This document shows, in pieces, positions 1 through 12,822 of a DNA stretch of 64,000 nt. A model generated the notes under the pieces. That model was given only the letters and a program-made list of their open reading frames with translations, was not told the origin of the DNA and did not search any database. The number at the start of each line of letters is the position of its first letter. Within the stretch, counting starts at the first letter, position 1. Position numbers and translations under genes: made by a program. The stretch comes from Lepiota brunneoincarnata. Its lineage: Eukaryota; Basidiomycota; Agaricomycetes; Agaricales; Agaricaceae. The stretch spans positions 620,001-684,000 of the forward strand of contig JAEBUN010000005.1 in the NCBI GenBank assembly GCA_023014365.1. Reading direction: 5' to 3'.

Positions 1-10
1 TTTCTTGCAG

Positions 11-1731
11 GTCCAATACGATATTTGTCCAGCGCACGTATTCCCTCCACCCCGACCCCCAGAGCTGCACGTGGGTCGTCACGGCCTGTTGCACGAACCT
101 CCGAAGTCAATTTTGATGATATTCCTTCACCACGCCCTCGCACATCAATATCGCGCATTGCAAGAGCTGGCCCGTCCAACTTATCCAAGTCAGTGACCGT
201 TCGAGATCTCACGCCAAACTCGGACTCGGACAATGAACCTGTGGATTACGGAAATGGTGTAGATACGAGTGCCATGATGGATGGCATTGACGATGATGAC
301 GCGCAAGACGATCAGTCGCCGCCACCACAACATAGCTCGCCTCGGAGGAAAAGTTTTTCCCAGATTGATCAGGACGTTGATATGCAGGGAGGGAATCGTT
401 CTGAGGAAGACGAGCAACCAGAGACATCCCCGAGGAGAGACAAAGGGAAACGGAAGGCACGCTTGGAAGATATCGAAGAAGAGGGGGAAGGGGAAGAAGG
501 GGGTGCACGGGCATTGGATGATGCCGGGCAATACGATTCAGGAGAACAGGAACTCGAACCGCCGTCCCCGTCGCCACCAAAGAAGCGCAAGATGTTGCAG
601 GAAGAACGTGAAAAGCATTTAAAGCCAAGGAGCAGGTCAAAGAAAGAGAACCGAGGTGAACTGTTCGCCGCTTCTGTCTATGATATAATCACTAATCTCC
701 ATCCTAGAATACAGGGAAGGAGTGCGCCGAAGCAAGCGGGAACACTACAAACCTCTGGAGTGGTGGAGAGGTGAGAAAGTGGTCTACGGGCGGACAAATA
801 GCTCTGGTCCTGTCCTTGTTCCTACGATCAAGGAGATTCGACGAATACCACTCGAGCCCCCACAACCACTTGTTAAGAAGCGCGGGTCACATAGAGCACG
901 TAGCAAGAGCAAAACCGTGGATGAGAAAGTTCCCGTGGCATTTTACAACCCGGAGGAAGATTGGGATAATGACACAGAACCATTTGGCGAAGTCTATGAC
1001 ATGGACAAACAAGCTTTGGTTCGACGACGTGCGTACCGAGCCCATCCGCAGCTCATTCCAGGTGTAACAGTATAACTTCAGGTCTCGTGTGGACTGCGAA
1101 AATGGTTAAACTGTCCAAAGCAGCCAATAGCGATTGGCTATTCGAGAAGGTCTTCGGTGACGCGGATTTTGTAGCGGCTGGCCAGCTTGTAATTCCCCCA
1201 AAGTGCCGCAAGCCAACGAAAGCAACAAAAGATAATACATACGTAAGGGTATCATGCCCAATGCCAATACTTTTGCTAACCAAACTACGACGACTTAGAT
1301 ATTCTACGTGATGGAGGGTGCAGTGAATTTCAAAGTGCACGAATTCGGTCAAGTAGTGGCTACTGGAGGCATGTTCATGGCCCCCCGAGGTACACCCATT
1401 TCAGCTTTATTGCCTCTCTCACGACCAATGACGATCATATTTTGCAGGCAATACATACTTCATTGAAAACATCTCTACGCGTGATGCCAAGTTATTCTTT
1501 ACACAAGCACGCAAAGTGCCCAAAGATGACAACGAGCCCTCAGGAAGCGTAATAACTCCTATTCGTGACAAAGAGAGGATAAACAGGAATGCAATGGAAT
1601 TCGTGAGGTCCTCAAGTCCTGGACGACCACCGGCATCCTCGCGCGATGGTGGGAGAATCGTACAGAGTGTACCACCTGCACAACAAAGTCGACCAACAGG
1701 GAGCAAGAGGGCGCCCTCCGCCAAGATATGA
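11..1731 (+). CDS. MIF2: Centromere protein Mif2/CENP-C, 5'-truncated by window edge
   Basis: Inner-kinetochore protein that binds CENP-A nucleosomes and dimerises through a C-terminal cupin fold. The window opens on an intron acceptor (tttcttgcag, 1-10), so the start is missing. Exons read 11-655, 708-1028, 1082-1242, 1299-1389 and 1448-1731, all GT-AG and in phase. The first exon is disordered and acidic/basic. The CENP-C signature follows at 710-780 (GVRRSKREHYKPLEWWRGEK), the nucleosome-binding motif with its paired aromatic WW. The cupin begins around 1084 (FEKVFGDADFVAAGQLVIPP) and continues through MEGAVNFKVHEFGQV and NTYFIENIS. The protein ends in a Ser/Arg-rich tail with the TGA stop at 1729-1731. 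No frame break is seen. The CENP-C motif and cupin in series make the identification strong. Nothing in the flanking 20 kb of gene-poor DNA shows that the locus is itself centromeric. Confidence 0.93.
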
Positions 1732-4700
1732 CCCTTCATACATCGTCTTTATGGGCCTATGGTTATGGGTTTGCATGGTATGGGACTTGAGCGCGAAGGG
1801 GCTCCATGACTTGAGATTCTATAAACTTGCTCGTTCCTGTGTCGATCTTTTTTTTTATCATCATGATCATTGTACTACCGTACATATCCCCGATTCATAC
1901 AGTGCGCGGGTATTCATCACCTGATAATGAGATCACAGCGAAGAGAGCGCTTGAACACCTCACGGCCTTTCCGCTCCTCCCTCCAGAGAACCACTAGCAC
2001 AGTCGCCAGCACCCCCGTCTTCAACGGCATCGGGGAAGGCGCGTTGTGGGCCGCTACACTCGATACTCTAGGCTCTGGACCAAGCACACTTTTAGCGCGG
2101 CAACCCATAGTAGGTACAATACCAAATAAAGCCAAGTTGGGAATGTTGTGTGTGACAACCCTTCCAAGAGCTTGCACTGGATAGTATTCCCTGGCTCGGA
2201 AAGCAGCTCGAATTGCGAGCCTGATGCTACCAAGATTAGGAGCGTGACAAGTGTCTCCGTGCTCGACTTCAACCGGCATCGGGTAGAACTTGCCCCCCAA
2301 GCCAGAGCTTTCCAGGTAGAACTGTTGGTTACTTCGAAGAAGAACGCGTTCTGCTCTCCTAACAAGCAGAACACTTAAAAATAACCAATCCCTTTCTATT
2401 TACTGAACAATCAGAATAAACATTCGTCCAATCGGACCGGGATAGCCACAGCCACTAAGCGCTAAGAGGTTGGTGTAAGTTTCCTGTTAGCGCGCAACGA
2501 GCACCACGGAGGTCCCCTTTGGACAATGACCAGGCCCCACAACAACGTCTACTTTATTAGAGTTACCCCACATCCGGTTGTCTGTCGTCACCGGTGATGA
2601 TGAGGCAAGGAGGGAGTTCAGGGGTAACTCGTTTAATATAGAACCCCCCCAAAAACCCACACTATATATTCGTACCGACCGCGCCACTGAGGATGTTAAA
2701 GTAGCCACTTTTACGAATTTTGTGGATACAGTATCTAGAACCTGGACTATTATCCTTCCCCTAGAACCAACCAGGGGACTACTTGAATCCATTCAACGGG
2801 TTTCTGTCTGAATATTCTCTCAACTAGGTGCATCCGGCCCGCTGCAAGAACGAGCATCACACGGGAATGGGCTCGGCCTTGATCATATCGAGATAATCTA
2901 ATCCTCCGAGGTCATCGAGATACTATCAACGGGTAATTGGTGCTGATGGATCGAAAGCGGTGCAGAAGGTACCTGGGCGTGAGATGAATATGCTTGATAT
3001 GTCGGTCGGGTGGGTTTGGAGCCCGGGGGCCAACAACCCTCTGGCCCTGGTGTTCTTTCCATTATGACCATCATTGAAAAAGCGAGTCAAGCAGAAGAAA
3101 CCGTACCTCGATGAATACCTCTGTAAGATGTCGGGCTAGACTCGTAATGCCCGCACACAGAAGTTCTTCAGATTTTCGGTCATGTATCCCGGTGTCTAAT
3201 AACAATTAACTGGAATCTTGGTAAGCGTGGCTCCCTCCCCCGCACAAAGACCCAATCCCCCCAACTTTCTGCTGACCAAGCCCGGATCCGGCGCCAAGCT
3301 TGCCAGGGGAGGGGGGGGGCTTCTTTCACCAATCACGAACGCATCGGCCAACCCAGTTCACTTTCCAAATTCTTATGTTCTTCGTGTTGAACAAACCCAC
3401 GCGTTCTTCGGCGACTAGAACGGTCCAGGTTTCAGCCATCTTGATAAGCCCTATCCATAAGCTGCCCTTCTAGGTACTCGGCTAGGGAGGGGCCCTACCA
3501 CACCACCCGGTAGAAGCAACTTTGTCTTGATAATCATGAACACAATGCCAATGCGACGAGGCCTCGCTTGCCCTTATGAGTCCGCGGCATCGTGGTTCTT
3601 GCATCTTGTTCTAGACACAGAACTTGGGATTCGGGACTAGCTTCCCCCTGCAAGAAGACATTCTTCACCAGGTGGACGCTTGCTTCTGTTGCAACTGAAC
3701 CACGACTGTTCCTTGTGCTTGGTCACAGGAACCGTGTGGCTAGAACGTAGAAGGTACGGGAGGGAAAGAGAGAGCGAGAGCGAGAGAGACTCGTGCTGCC
3801 GAGAAGTCAGGGGAAAAAAGTCGAGGATACTACTAGAATGCCGGAGGCGCGTTCCTCGCACGCCGGCGATTTCCCGCACGAGTGTGGGTTCAAGTGGGAA
3901 CAAAAAAAGGCTTTTGTAACTCGCATCAATATATTCCCTAATCCTGCTACAGCCGAGGAGAAATACAACGTTTATGAGCTATTGTATCTCAATCACTATC
4001 CCCTAGCTTTGCGCGATTAATCGCCGTTTCGAAAAACCGCGTAACTAATAAAATCAACCATCATCTATAGCATATCAAAAAAGTGAAGGAAAGCAAAAAT
4101 AACCAAACGACTCGCTCCTCACGGCCTTTAAGCTGGGAAATCGAACCAACAAGTGTACATATATACATCACTTTCACCGCCATACCGGCTTGTATCGCGC
4201 AATCAAGGGCCGAGGCCAGACCCAGACGGATGAATACACCCCGATAACCTCGTCTCTTCTCATCTTCCCAAAAAGAACCCAGTACTCCGTAAATAAAAAT
4301 CCGGGCTCGAATCTCAAAAGTCCAATGCCTGAACCAAATCAACTCCAGAATCTCTATGCAGAGTGATCATGAAAAACGAGCTTGGATCCTGTGATGTCCC
4401 AATGCCCTCAATCATAGATTCTATCCAAGACTCCTGTTTATCGCATTTTATATTGATACAAGAATAATCATAATATGAATCCGGCTGTCTTCATGCCGGG
4501 GACGATAGAAAGCCGAAAGCCGAATGCAAAACATTGGAAAGAGCGCTCCATCTCGGACTACCCGCGTCCAATGGGAGGGGGGGAAGGGGAGTGGTTCATC
4601 ACTATCAACCGAGTGATTATCTATTCGTCCGATAAGATTCCGTGTTCGCGGGCTCATCGACGCGAGCGCCGGGATCGGTCACCCCACCACCGGTGTGTCC

Positions 4701-4809
4701 TTCTTCTTTCCGCTCCGAACGCAGCTCACAAGTGATCGCCCCACCCAATAAAGCTTTGATCGTTGTTGTTCTTCGGGAAGACCCCCCAGTGGAGTTAACT
4801 AATCTGCAA

Positions 4810-4822
4810 GGGGGGGGGGGGG
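4810..4822. repeat. G homopolymer (13 nt)
   Basis: Uninterrupted run of 13 G. It is one of a series of G or C runs of 9-18 nt between 3.3 and 18.5 kb. Confidence 0.9.
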
Positions 4823-5920
4823 AGGTGGCACAATTCAATGGGGAGTGGCAAACAGATTTGCAACGGATCACAGAACGGAAGACCCCTGTGACGAAGCACG
4901 TCCAGGGCCAGTAAAACAGGGTCAAAATGGGGCAGTAGAAAATATTAATAACAACATCTAGCCGAAAGGTCGCTGACTTGATCGGAAGGAGGAGGGGGGG
5001 GATCGAACGTCAGGCATTGGTTATAGATGTTGGAAGGCAAGGGTGACACAAATACGCCATTATTATTATTATTGAATATGACCTGAAGTCATACTCTGCG
5101 GAAAGTATTCAAACCAGGTTGGGGACGTATTGACCCCTTCGCTTCGATTCCGCCTGTAACACGAAACGAAAGAAAGGGCTCAGCCGCTGGTGCAGGATCG
5201 ATAGAACTCTTCCAAATTCCTGAAGTTCGGGACTCAGACCAGGGGAAAATTCCCACTAGCAAGTGTTCAAGCCCCTGCGCAGCTAATCTAGCACAAAACC
5301 TCTGACAATACGCATGATCCACCACTCCCCCTCCCTAAAACATGACATCAAGCCCCGTATCACTGGGGATCCCTGAGCAGTACGCACGAAAACACGTGTA
5401 GACATGCACTCCAGGAGGGCCATCCATCCAGACGCGTAAAACGCGTGTTTCCGTGACGACAATGGCTTTGCCAATAGTCATCATGGTTAACGCCAGTCTC
5501 CACACGTTGAAAGTGAGTGGTTGGGGACCTTAGTGTGTACAGGGTCCTCCTCCCCCCGCCTGCGCAACTGTGCGAAGCGCGACCGATACGAACCCCTCCG
5601 TCGTGTGATATCAGCGTGTATCGATCGCTGCGGAATGCTGTTGTCGATGTCAAGCACAACCACCAGCACCGAACCACAGCAACGAGCAAGAGTATAGCCC
5701 GTTCCAAGCAGGGTCTTCCCACACTTACACATGAAACCCCCCACTCAATCTCCTGTGCGCACAGGAATGTTCTCTCTTTCTCTCTCTCCTTCTCTCCGAG
5801 GAGCTGGAGAGGGGAAGGAGGCAGTCACCCATCGCTGTGTAGCTAGAGTTGAGCCGTTTACCATCCTAGTCCATATCCCCACCGACTCAACGTCCGGGGC
5901 AAGCGTCAAGATGAGGGGTA

Positions 5921-5932
5921 GGGGGGGGGGGG
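5921..5932. repeat. G homopolymer (12 nt)
   Basis: Uninterrupted run of 12 G preceded by a shorter G4 run. It lies in the gene-poor left region. Confidence 0.9.
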
Positions 5933-8900
5933 AAGAGAACACAAAGACGCTGAAGCGCAGGCACACCAAAATTAGAACCTGACTCCGGAAATTACCAAGG
6001 GACGATCCTGGGGAAAGATCGGCATCGGTATACGCGTTATAACTACTAGACCTGGGATCTTGTTGTAGATCCTGAATACAATTTAGATATTCAAATTAAT
6101 GCCGGTAAGAGGGGTAAGGAGGACAAGGATGGTTCACCGGTGGTAGCCATTCCGGCTCGTTATTTTTTGCTCAATCACAGGAACCATTGAACCAAAGCCG
6201 AATTCTCGAGCGCCAAAACCACCCAAAACTGAGGTTAAAAGTTCAAGTTCGCTGGAGTAAATTCGTCCTTGCACGCGTTGGTTGCTTGCCCAGTCGTTCG
6301 AGTTGGCTCGATTACACGCGCGCAAAAAAGAAAACTGGTTGGTTTGGTCGTGGATCATGGATTATAGCGAAAGGAACGACACCCGACACGTTTACACGCG
6401 TGAAACGTGATTAGATAGTGTATGTTCGTGGGGAGGCTCGCAAGCAACGTGTTTCGTTCGTCATCATTAGAGATAACGGCAAGACTTCCATCCTGGGATA
6501 ATAGATAGGCGCTATGAACATAAAGTCTCAAGATGACCTGACTTTATGCCAAACGTCTCATCGCAGAAACGCGAGAACGGTGCACGTTGCACGATGAAGA
6601 GTATTTTCGTACGCCGCACGGGTCCCAACCCGGTTGAAGCGCTAGAAAATCAGAGGTACCGCTTCCCTAATCAGAATCAGCCACACACCGGATCAGGGAT
6701 GGAGCTGCAGAAATATTATGAGAGTGAGGGTGGAGGGGGCTTCTATAACGATAATCACTCAGCTGCAACGCCTTGGCACCTGAACAGTAAAATGAGCTTC
6801 TAGCTCAGACAAGTCGGGAAGGTAAGGTTCTTTCCGGTCAGCGAGAAGGTTAACACGAAGGGAAAGAGAGGCACCACTAGTCGGTACCCAAGGTGTTTAT
6901 CTCCAGTCCGACCCCTTCACCCAAACCTCTGACCAAACGTCACACATCCGTAGTTGCTTGTATCCTAGTAAAATGCCTTTTGTGAGCACCCCTGCGGCGA
7001 GCCGTTAGAACCCTCCAAATCAAAATGAAATCGGAAACCAAACCAAGTTTCCCATCCCTTATCTCGTGACCGTCAACCGGATGAACTCTGAGCGATGATG
7101 ACGCAGCGCGACTCAACCAGAACCTAGGTTCGATCACAGTCACTCGGACTGTTGGGAGTCGCACGCTGAAGAAAAGGGGTCCCTGCAATGTGTGGGTGTG
7201 ACCTCAGGCATCTGGCCCTCAGCCCTTGGTTCAGGTTCAGGTTCGTTGACCTGTGATGACTCCGGAATCGATCGGGGCAAGTGCTGAAGCTGGGCAAGTG
7301 GATCATGGGAAAGTTGGGAAAGAATGCAAGTCCGGTCAGGTGAAGTAACGGAATAAACTATTGCATGTGGGTCGTATAGGTCCTCCGAGGAGCCTATGCA
7401 TTGATTGGCTTGTACAATCCCCCCGGTTGGTTGAATATGGTGGTAGCAGGTGATGTAGACGCCGCGCCGGGGGTATTGAGGTACGACGTTGATAGGTGTC
7501 ATATCTACGTACAGGGACCATCCATATGGTGCACTGGTACCTGGAAAGTTGAGGTTTTCACGTCGTCCAATATCATCCAATCGGGGGCTTACCTCGAGTC
7601 TTCAGCCCTATTATCGGCCGATTGTAACCATGCTTCACATCAGAACCCAGACAGACAATGAATGAACCTTATCTCATCTACCCCCCTCCTCACACATCCC
7701 TACCCCAACATATACGGGCCAACCCGCACTCGATAACCGCTTTCGATCAGTTATACGTATGGCTGAAACAGTATCCCTTCCCGCGGATATCTCCAGCACA
7801 GGATACAAAGTCAGCTCCAAGAATAACTCGAACCAAAAAAAAGGGTCAGCTAGGATAACGATTGACCAATAACTCCACAACCCTACGTTCAAGTCAAACT
7901 CAAAGCCCAGGAAAAAAACCTTAAATAGCTTCCTTTCTTCCTCGAATAGGTGCGAGCGGGTTCCCTGAGCACCGAGCACTGAGTTAAAGGAGGGAATCGA
8001 GATGGAAGCTCGGGGTCGCGCATCCCAAAGTAGGTTTTGTTTGCGTCTTCCCTGTGCGCGCGGGCGCGCGAAACCTGCTCTCACTCGGAGTTGGGTGGCC
8101 CGTTTGAAGGCAAGCTTAACATTCGCGCGTGTGTTCGGGGTTTGGAAGCTGGAGTTGATACCCTATTGTCGGGGATGATGAAGCCATGGAGCGAGCGAGT
8201 TTTAGGTAGGAGAAGCCCACGGCGGCGGCGGGGTGGGGAGAGGTTGCGGTAAAGTGCGGATGAGATCAGTGTAGCGGGTAAGGCGGTTTGGAATGTTTTT
8301 GCAGGTATAGAAGGCCCCGTGTTCTGAGGACCTTGCTATGAGACGAGCTGACGTGCGAAATTTTTGTACTTAGCTGTGGAATACTCCTTTCGACACGTAA
8401 CTTAGAGGAGCGTTCGGTGTACGTGTGCAGGGGAGGAGGAAGGGTACGCGGCAGTATCTCGAAATCCCGAAGGTTCTCCTCTCCGTCCGGTGCTCCGTAG
8501 TTCGTAAAAACTAGGCATTGAACTCTCCCTCCTATCATCGGAAGGCCCGAAATTAATGGTGTGAATGGTACGGATGGGGTGTGAAATCGGCCGATTAAGA
8601 CACCTAAAATGAAGTGGCATATTCCGTACCCGCATTTCTTGTGTCCTCTCGCACCCAACCCCCCCTCCCCAAGGCCAAGGTCAAGCCCCGCACTAGAACC
8701 TGACCTATATTGGCAGAAAGCCAAGGAGTATGTAAACCCCCCGCCAAAACCCATTCATGATTCCCCTCCTAACCCCGCAAGCCCACATTGACCAACCATG
8801 ATGCGTAGGGGTGATAAGTGATGGAAGTTCGAAAGATAGAAGAAGATGGGGAACAGTGATATCAGCCGATGCGCCTGAAATTGGATGAGAGCCTGAAAAT

Positions 8901-11303
8901 CATCCTTGGGTTTGAGTGACGTCGACATTATGTCCTTCAAAACGCCGACGCCCCTACAGTCGAAGAGGAGTATAACTTGAGTACCAGTCACGCTAAACGT
9001 ACTAGAACACACAGACATACCAAAGAACACGACCACAAGAAAACCAATCAGCCGAATACCCCTAAACCCTAACCCCTATTGGCAACCCGAACAAACAACC
9101 AACAAAACACGATGATTTCGGACGATCCAGCTCACGCCCACCTTGGGCGCTTTACTCTGGCACTCTCGGACCCTTTTTCACCTTTCAAGGCAACATTTAC
9201 CTAAACCGACCAACCCCACGCCTTTTGCGCATCATTTCATCACACTCTCGCGTACCTAAGCAGAGAGCTCGGGTAGACCGTAGCATGGCAGATGGCCGCA
9301 GCGAGAAGGGGGAACAAACCTTTGGATGCGCGAGTAATCGATTTTAGCGGGGAAGGGGAGGAGGGTAATTCTCTGAACCCCCGGTGAAGGAGAATGCAGC
9401 GGTATCAGTAAAGGATTGTCCAGGCTGCTCCTCACCAAAGATGGAGATAAGATACCCACGTTCCGGCTGATTAACCAGATTAGATTATCTTCCAAGCTTC
9501 AATTCCGCATGTACGCACAGTGGCGCCTCGTGTATCGGAACTCGTGTACTGAAGCTCTAAACCTCAACGGCTCGAGGTCCGGATGTGTGTTCCAGCGATC
9601 ACGGGATACCCAACGTAAAGAGAAAAAAGAAAAAAAAGATCAAAATGAATCCAAGAGAATCGGATAGGAAGCTCCACGCCAACGGTGCCTCAAGGCCTCA
9701 ACGACCATGGGCAGGAGGGTATGTTCTTGGAACAGGTACACAACCACGAGGCGTGGCGACAGGCGCTCTGTTTTTGTCTGGCACCCACCCACGCATACTC
9801 ATATGAGCATCAACAAGCTTGTTGGCCCACCGCCCACAAGACGACCCAACCTACACAGCCCACGCTCGCCTCGTTGTGCCCACGATAATCTATCAAGCAC
9901 TGATATGATAGGAAACCTCACATCTTGAAGTGATATGATGCTTTCCTCCTCCATCTTCCAAGCACCATCTCGAAGCGCATGGTACATCATTTCCCAAGAA
10001 CATCCAACAAACAACACGCATGGTACGATAATCAGCTATCGTTTTTCATTAATATCTCTCAATGAGGGCAACATGCCTTCTTCCAACGAAACTCGAGTCC
10101 TGGATTTGGGAAAAACAAACCCTCGCGTCGAAAAAACCCCTTTGCCCAACAGCTCTTGCCCCGCTGCGCGCAAGAAGGTAACACAGCAATCCGTGTTATC
10201 GAGGCGATATCCCCGGGCTACAGCTATTTCCACAGCTCGTAAAACACGCACACGGGACTTCTCTTTCCAGAACGTCAGTTTTCTTCGCTGTATGCAGCCG
10301 AACTACTCTTTTTTTGCTAGCTGAGCGCTTCAATTGCTCTCATCGATGTGTCGATGGTCCGGGGAAAGGGTGTTCTAAAAGTGGTATATATTTCTGATAC
10401 AAAGGACAAGCTTTGATCATTTATTCCCCATCGAGGATGATAGTAGCTGTTCGAGTTGCTGCACCCACAGGCAACAACAGATTCCTTCACTCAGTGGGGT
10501 GTTGCTAAGCTATATGAATTGGTACAGCTATCGCCACGGCGCCTGATTTGTTTTATTGTTCTAAAGTTGAGCCACTGAGACATAAGACAATAGGGAAATC
10601 GGGTCGTCGAAAGGTTATGTCTTGGTCTGATCATTGTTCAAGAGGTCTGAGCGAGCATATCAAAAGAAGTAGAATATAACGAATCGAGCTGCTGGTATGT
10701 AGTTAAAATAGCAAGTGGAATAAGCACATATAGAGTAGCAATAGACGATAGTAATTACACCAGTGAACTTACCCCACACCTCGGAAAAACCTCGGATTTA
10801 CATCATAGTTGACCAACATCCGACGGTGTAGGGGGGAGGGGCAGGAACTTGGACGCCCCCAACTCCATCTCCAACATCCAAAATAATAAGAAATGACACC
10901 CCGCGCTACATGCATTGCGGTATAAGGGCAAAATATAACAAGCAAAGCTGCATCCGAGCTCATGACGGAACATCCAGAACAGCACTTTTCCACAGCGAGA
11001 ACAAACCAGAATCTACCAAACATAACTGGGGCGGTCATGGTGTTGGCGCCACACCCACCGAAGACGAACCACCGAATCTCCTCCTCCCCCCCACCTGAGT
11101 ATTCATTCACTTTCAGGGCACTTGGGAGACGTAGCAGAGCCCCCCGCAGTCGACTTGCCTTTGCCGCCTGCACTCGTCATCATGCCTCATATGTCTCGGG
11201 ACGGGGGATATCGGGATTCTCTGACCTATACGCGGCAGTGGGAAACTCTCATAGGGAAATGTCGGTAGAGGAGGAGAGATTTGGGTATTGGAGAATCGAA
11301 CTT

Positions 11304-11318
11304 GGGGGGGGGGGGGGG
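11304..11318. repeat. G homopolymer (15 nt)
   Basis: Uninterrupted run of 15 G about 600 bp upstream of the small gene at 11931. Confidence 0.9.
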
Positions 11319-11930
11319 CTTACAAAGCGGGAGGAAAGTGCGTGCCTTCCGGGGTCGGTGCAAAATGTCTCCCGGACAAGATAGGGTTTTCGCAAAGGAT
11401 GACTAGGATTATGATACCGGTTACAATACATGCGATATGTAAGAACGAGTCATACGAGAATTCAGGAAAGGACTTCTTCGTCCGGTGGAGACGCTATTGA
11501 TAAGCTGTGCTTTGAAATCTAGGGAAATGCGGTCGGGCTCGGAAAAGCTCAAGGTTCGATAGGAGAAGATATGGATGCCGGGGGTGATTTCGCAAGAGTG
11601 TTCGCAGTCTCGAACGGAGCGTGCCGTGAGAAGGTTCGAGCGATGACTGCGGGCTACGATGGGGCGGCTGAAGAAACATAGGCAAGTGCGAGCGGGTCGT
11701 GTGGAATACACGCAGTAATGGGAACCCATGAGCCGGTGAGGAAGGAGGGAAGAGAGGAGCAGCTGACGTGCCACGCGCGGAAGTTTGACATAAACCGAGC
11801 AGCAACGCGGAGTGGGGGAGGTCGATGGCGTGCGAACCGGGCTGGTTTGGAGCGGTGGTTCACGCGATCGATCTCGATCTGTTGGGTTTATAAGTGCGCA
11901 AAACAGTTGCGTTAAGCCCCAAAGCCCACC

Positions 11931-12765
11931 ATGGTCTTTCTCTCAACCAAGCCCAAGCGCAAGTCCTCCATGAACTTTCGCTCATCCACCGCTAAGCGTC
12001 AGGCCATCTCAGACGATCTATCTCGTCTCCTCGACCCTCAGTACTCTCCCCAGCCGCGAACAAATTCTCTCCACCACCTTTCCCTCATACGCGACCAACA
12101 TGGTGACTTTCATGATCCAGACTATCGCCCTTTCACCCCCATCTCTCGCCCAACCTCACCCCGCAGACACCCCTCACCCAGACCCTACTGGGAGTCAATC
12201 TCCATGACTGAGGACGAGCTGCTCAATGTTGACGAAGACGACGACGCGTGCGATGAGCGAAGACTCTCTGATGGCTATGCCTATTCGAGCATATACGCCC
12301 ACCGCCGCTCATCCGCCCAGTATCGTCGCGACCACCAGCGATACAACCACACCTATACCATCCACTACACACCCTCTTATCCATGCTACTCCCCCTCTAG
12401 CTTTGCCGACTCCTCCTCCCCCACCCACCTCATACGACTCCGAGGCCACCGTTTTCGGTGATGAGCCCTTTGGCGAGAAAGAGAAGCTGGGATGGACTGG
12501 AGTACTGAGACGCAAGAGAAAGGAGAAAGGAAAGGAGACAGTGAACGAAGAGACGCGTGAGGACGACGAGCAGGAGCTCTACGAGAGCGCGCCTGTTCCC
12601 GTCCCGGAACCCGCCCCAACCCCAAAGCGTGAAGAATATACGCCTACTTGTGGCGATGTCTTCCAGCGGCACTGGCAGACTGTCCGTCTCGCATTCAACC
12701 TGAGTGTCTTTCGTGCGCAGCGACGTATGAAGCGTCGCGTGCACTCGCTCATGTCCATACATTGA
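11931..12765 (+). CDS. Small disordered protein, function unknown
   Basis: Start ATG at 11931 sits in a good context (ccaccATGG). Two overlapping frames are reconciled by one intron, best placed at 12248-12320 (GTGCGA...CCCAG, phase 2). This gives a protein of about 250 residues. The N-terminal half is Ser/Pro/Arg-rich with PRPFTP-like and SRPTSP patches, then an acidic block (ELLNVDEDDDA). After the intron come a Pro/Thr-rich stretch, the segment YDSEATVFGDEPFGEKEK and a basic block (LRRKRKEKGKE). The C-terminus is a short amphipathic region (FQRHWQTVRLAFNLSVFRAQ) ending in basic residues. I believe similar proteins with the DSEATVFG-EPF-EKEK motif exist in other Agaricomycetes, but no function is known to me. 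It is the only well-supported gene between 1.7 and 22 kb. The intron is inferred from frame and phase only. Confidence 0.7.
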
Positions 12766-12769
12766 TTAT

Positions 12770-12822
12770 CGGCTCTCTCTGTCTCTCTTTGGCTCTCTCT
12801 GGCTCTCTCTCTTTCTCTCTAG
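12770..12822 (+). repeat. CT-rich low-complexity tract
   Basis: Imperfect (CTCTCTCTGG/T)n stretch directly after the stop codon of the small gene at 11931. It is probably transcribed as 3' UTR. Confidence 0.8.

Larger units (their letters stand above)
1732..11930. other. Gene-poor region, no convincing gene
   Basis: About 10.2 kb without an ORF above 170 codons on either strand and no recognisable domain. The short ORFs have mixed composition and no supporting splice structure. The longest are minus-strand 7140-7580 (146 codons, Pro-rich end) and 8266-8754 (162 codons). I tried minus-strand ORFs at 1917-2374 as exons of one gene and found no consistent reading. Long G runs occur at 3311-3319, 4810-4822, 5921-5932 and 11304-11318. 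I saw no tRNA, rRNA, transposase or reverse-transcriptase motif. Old, unrecognisable transposon remains are possible but not shown. Confidence 0.6.

Noticed and set aside
7140..7580. Minus-strand ORF of 146 codons
   Set aside because: No domain, no splice partners, ordinary intergenic composition; kept only as a note in the region entry.
8266..8754. Minus-strand ORF of 162 codons
   Set aside because: Low-complexity Gly/Pro ends, no family, overlapping ORF on the other strand of equal quality.
9058..9080. Telomere-like cctaaaccctaacccc
   Set aside because: Only about two imperfect units; far too short for a telomere or an interstitial array.
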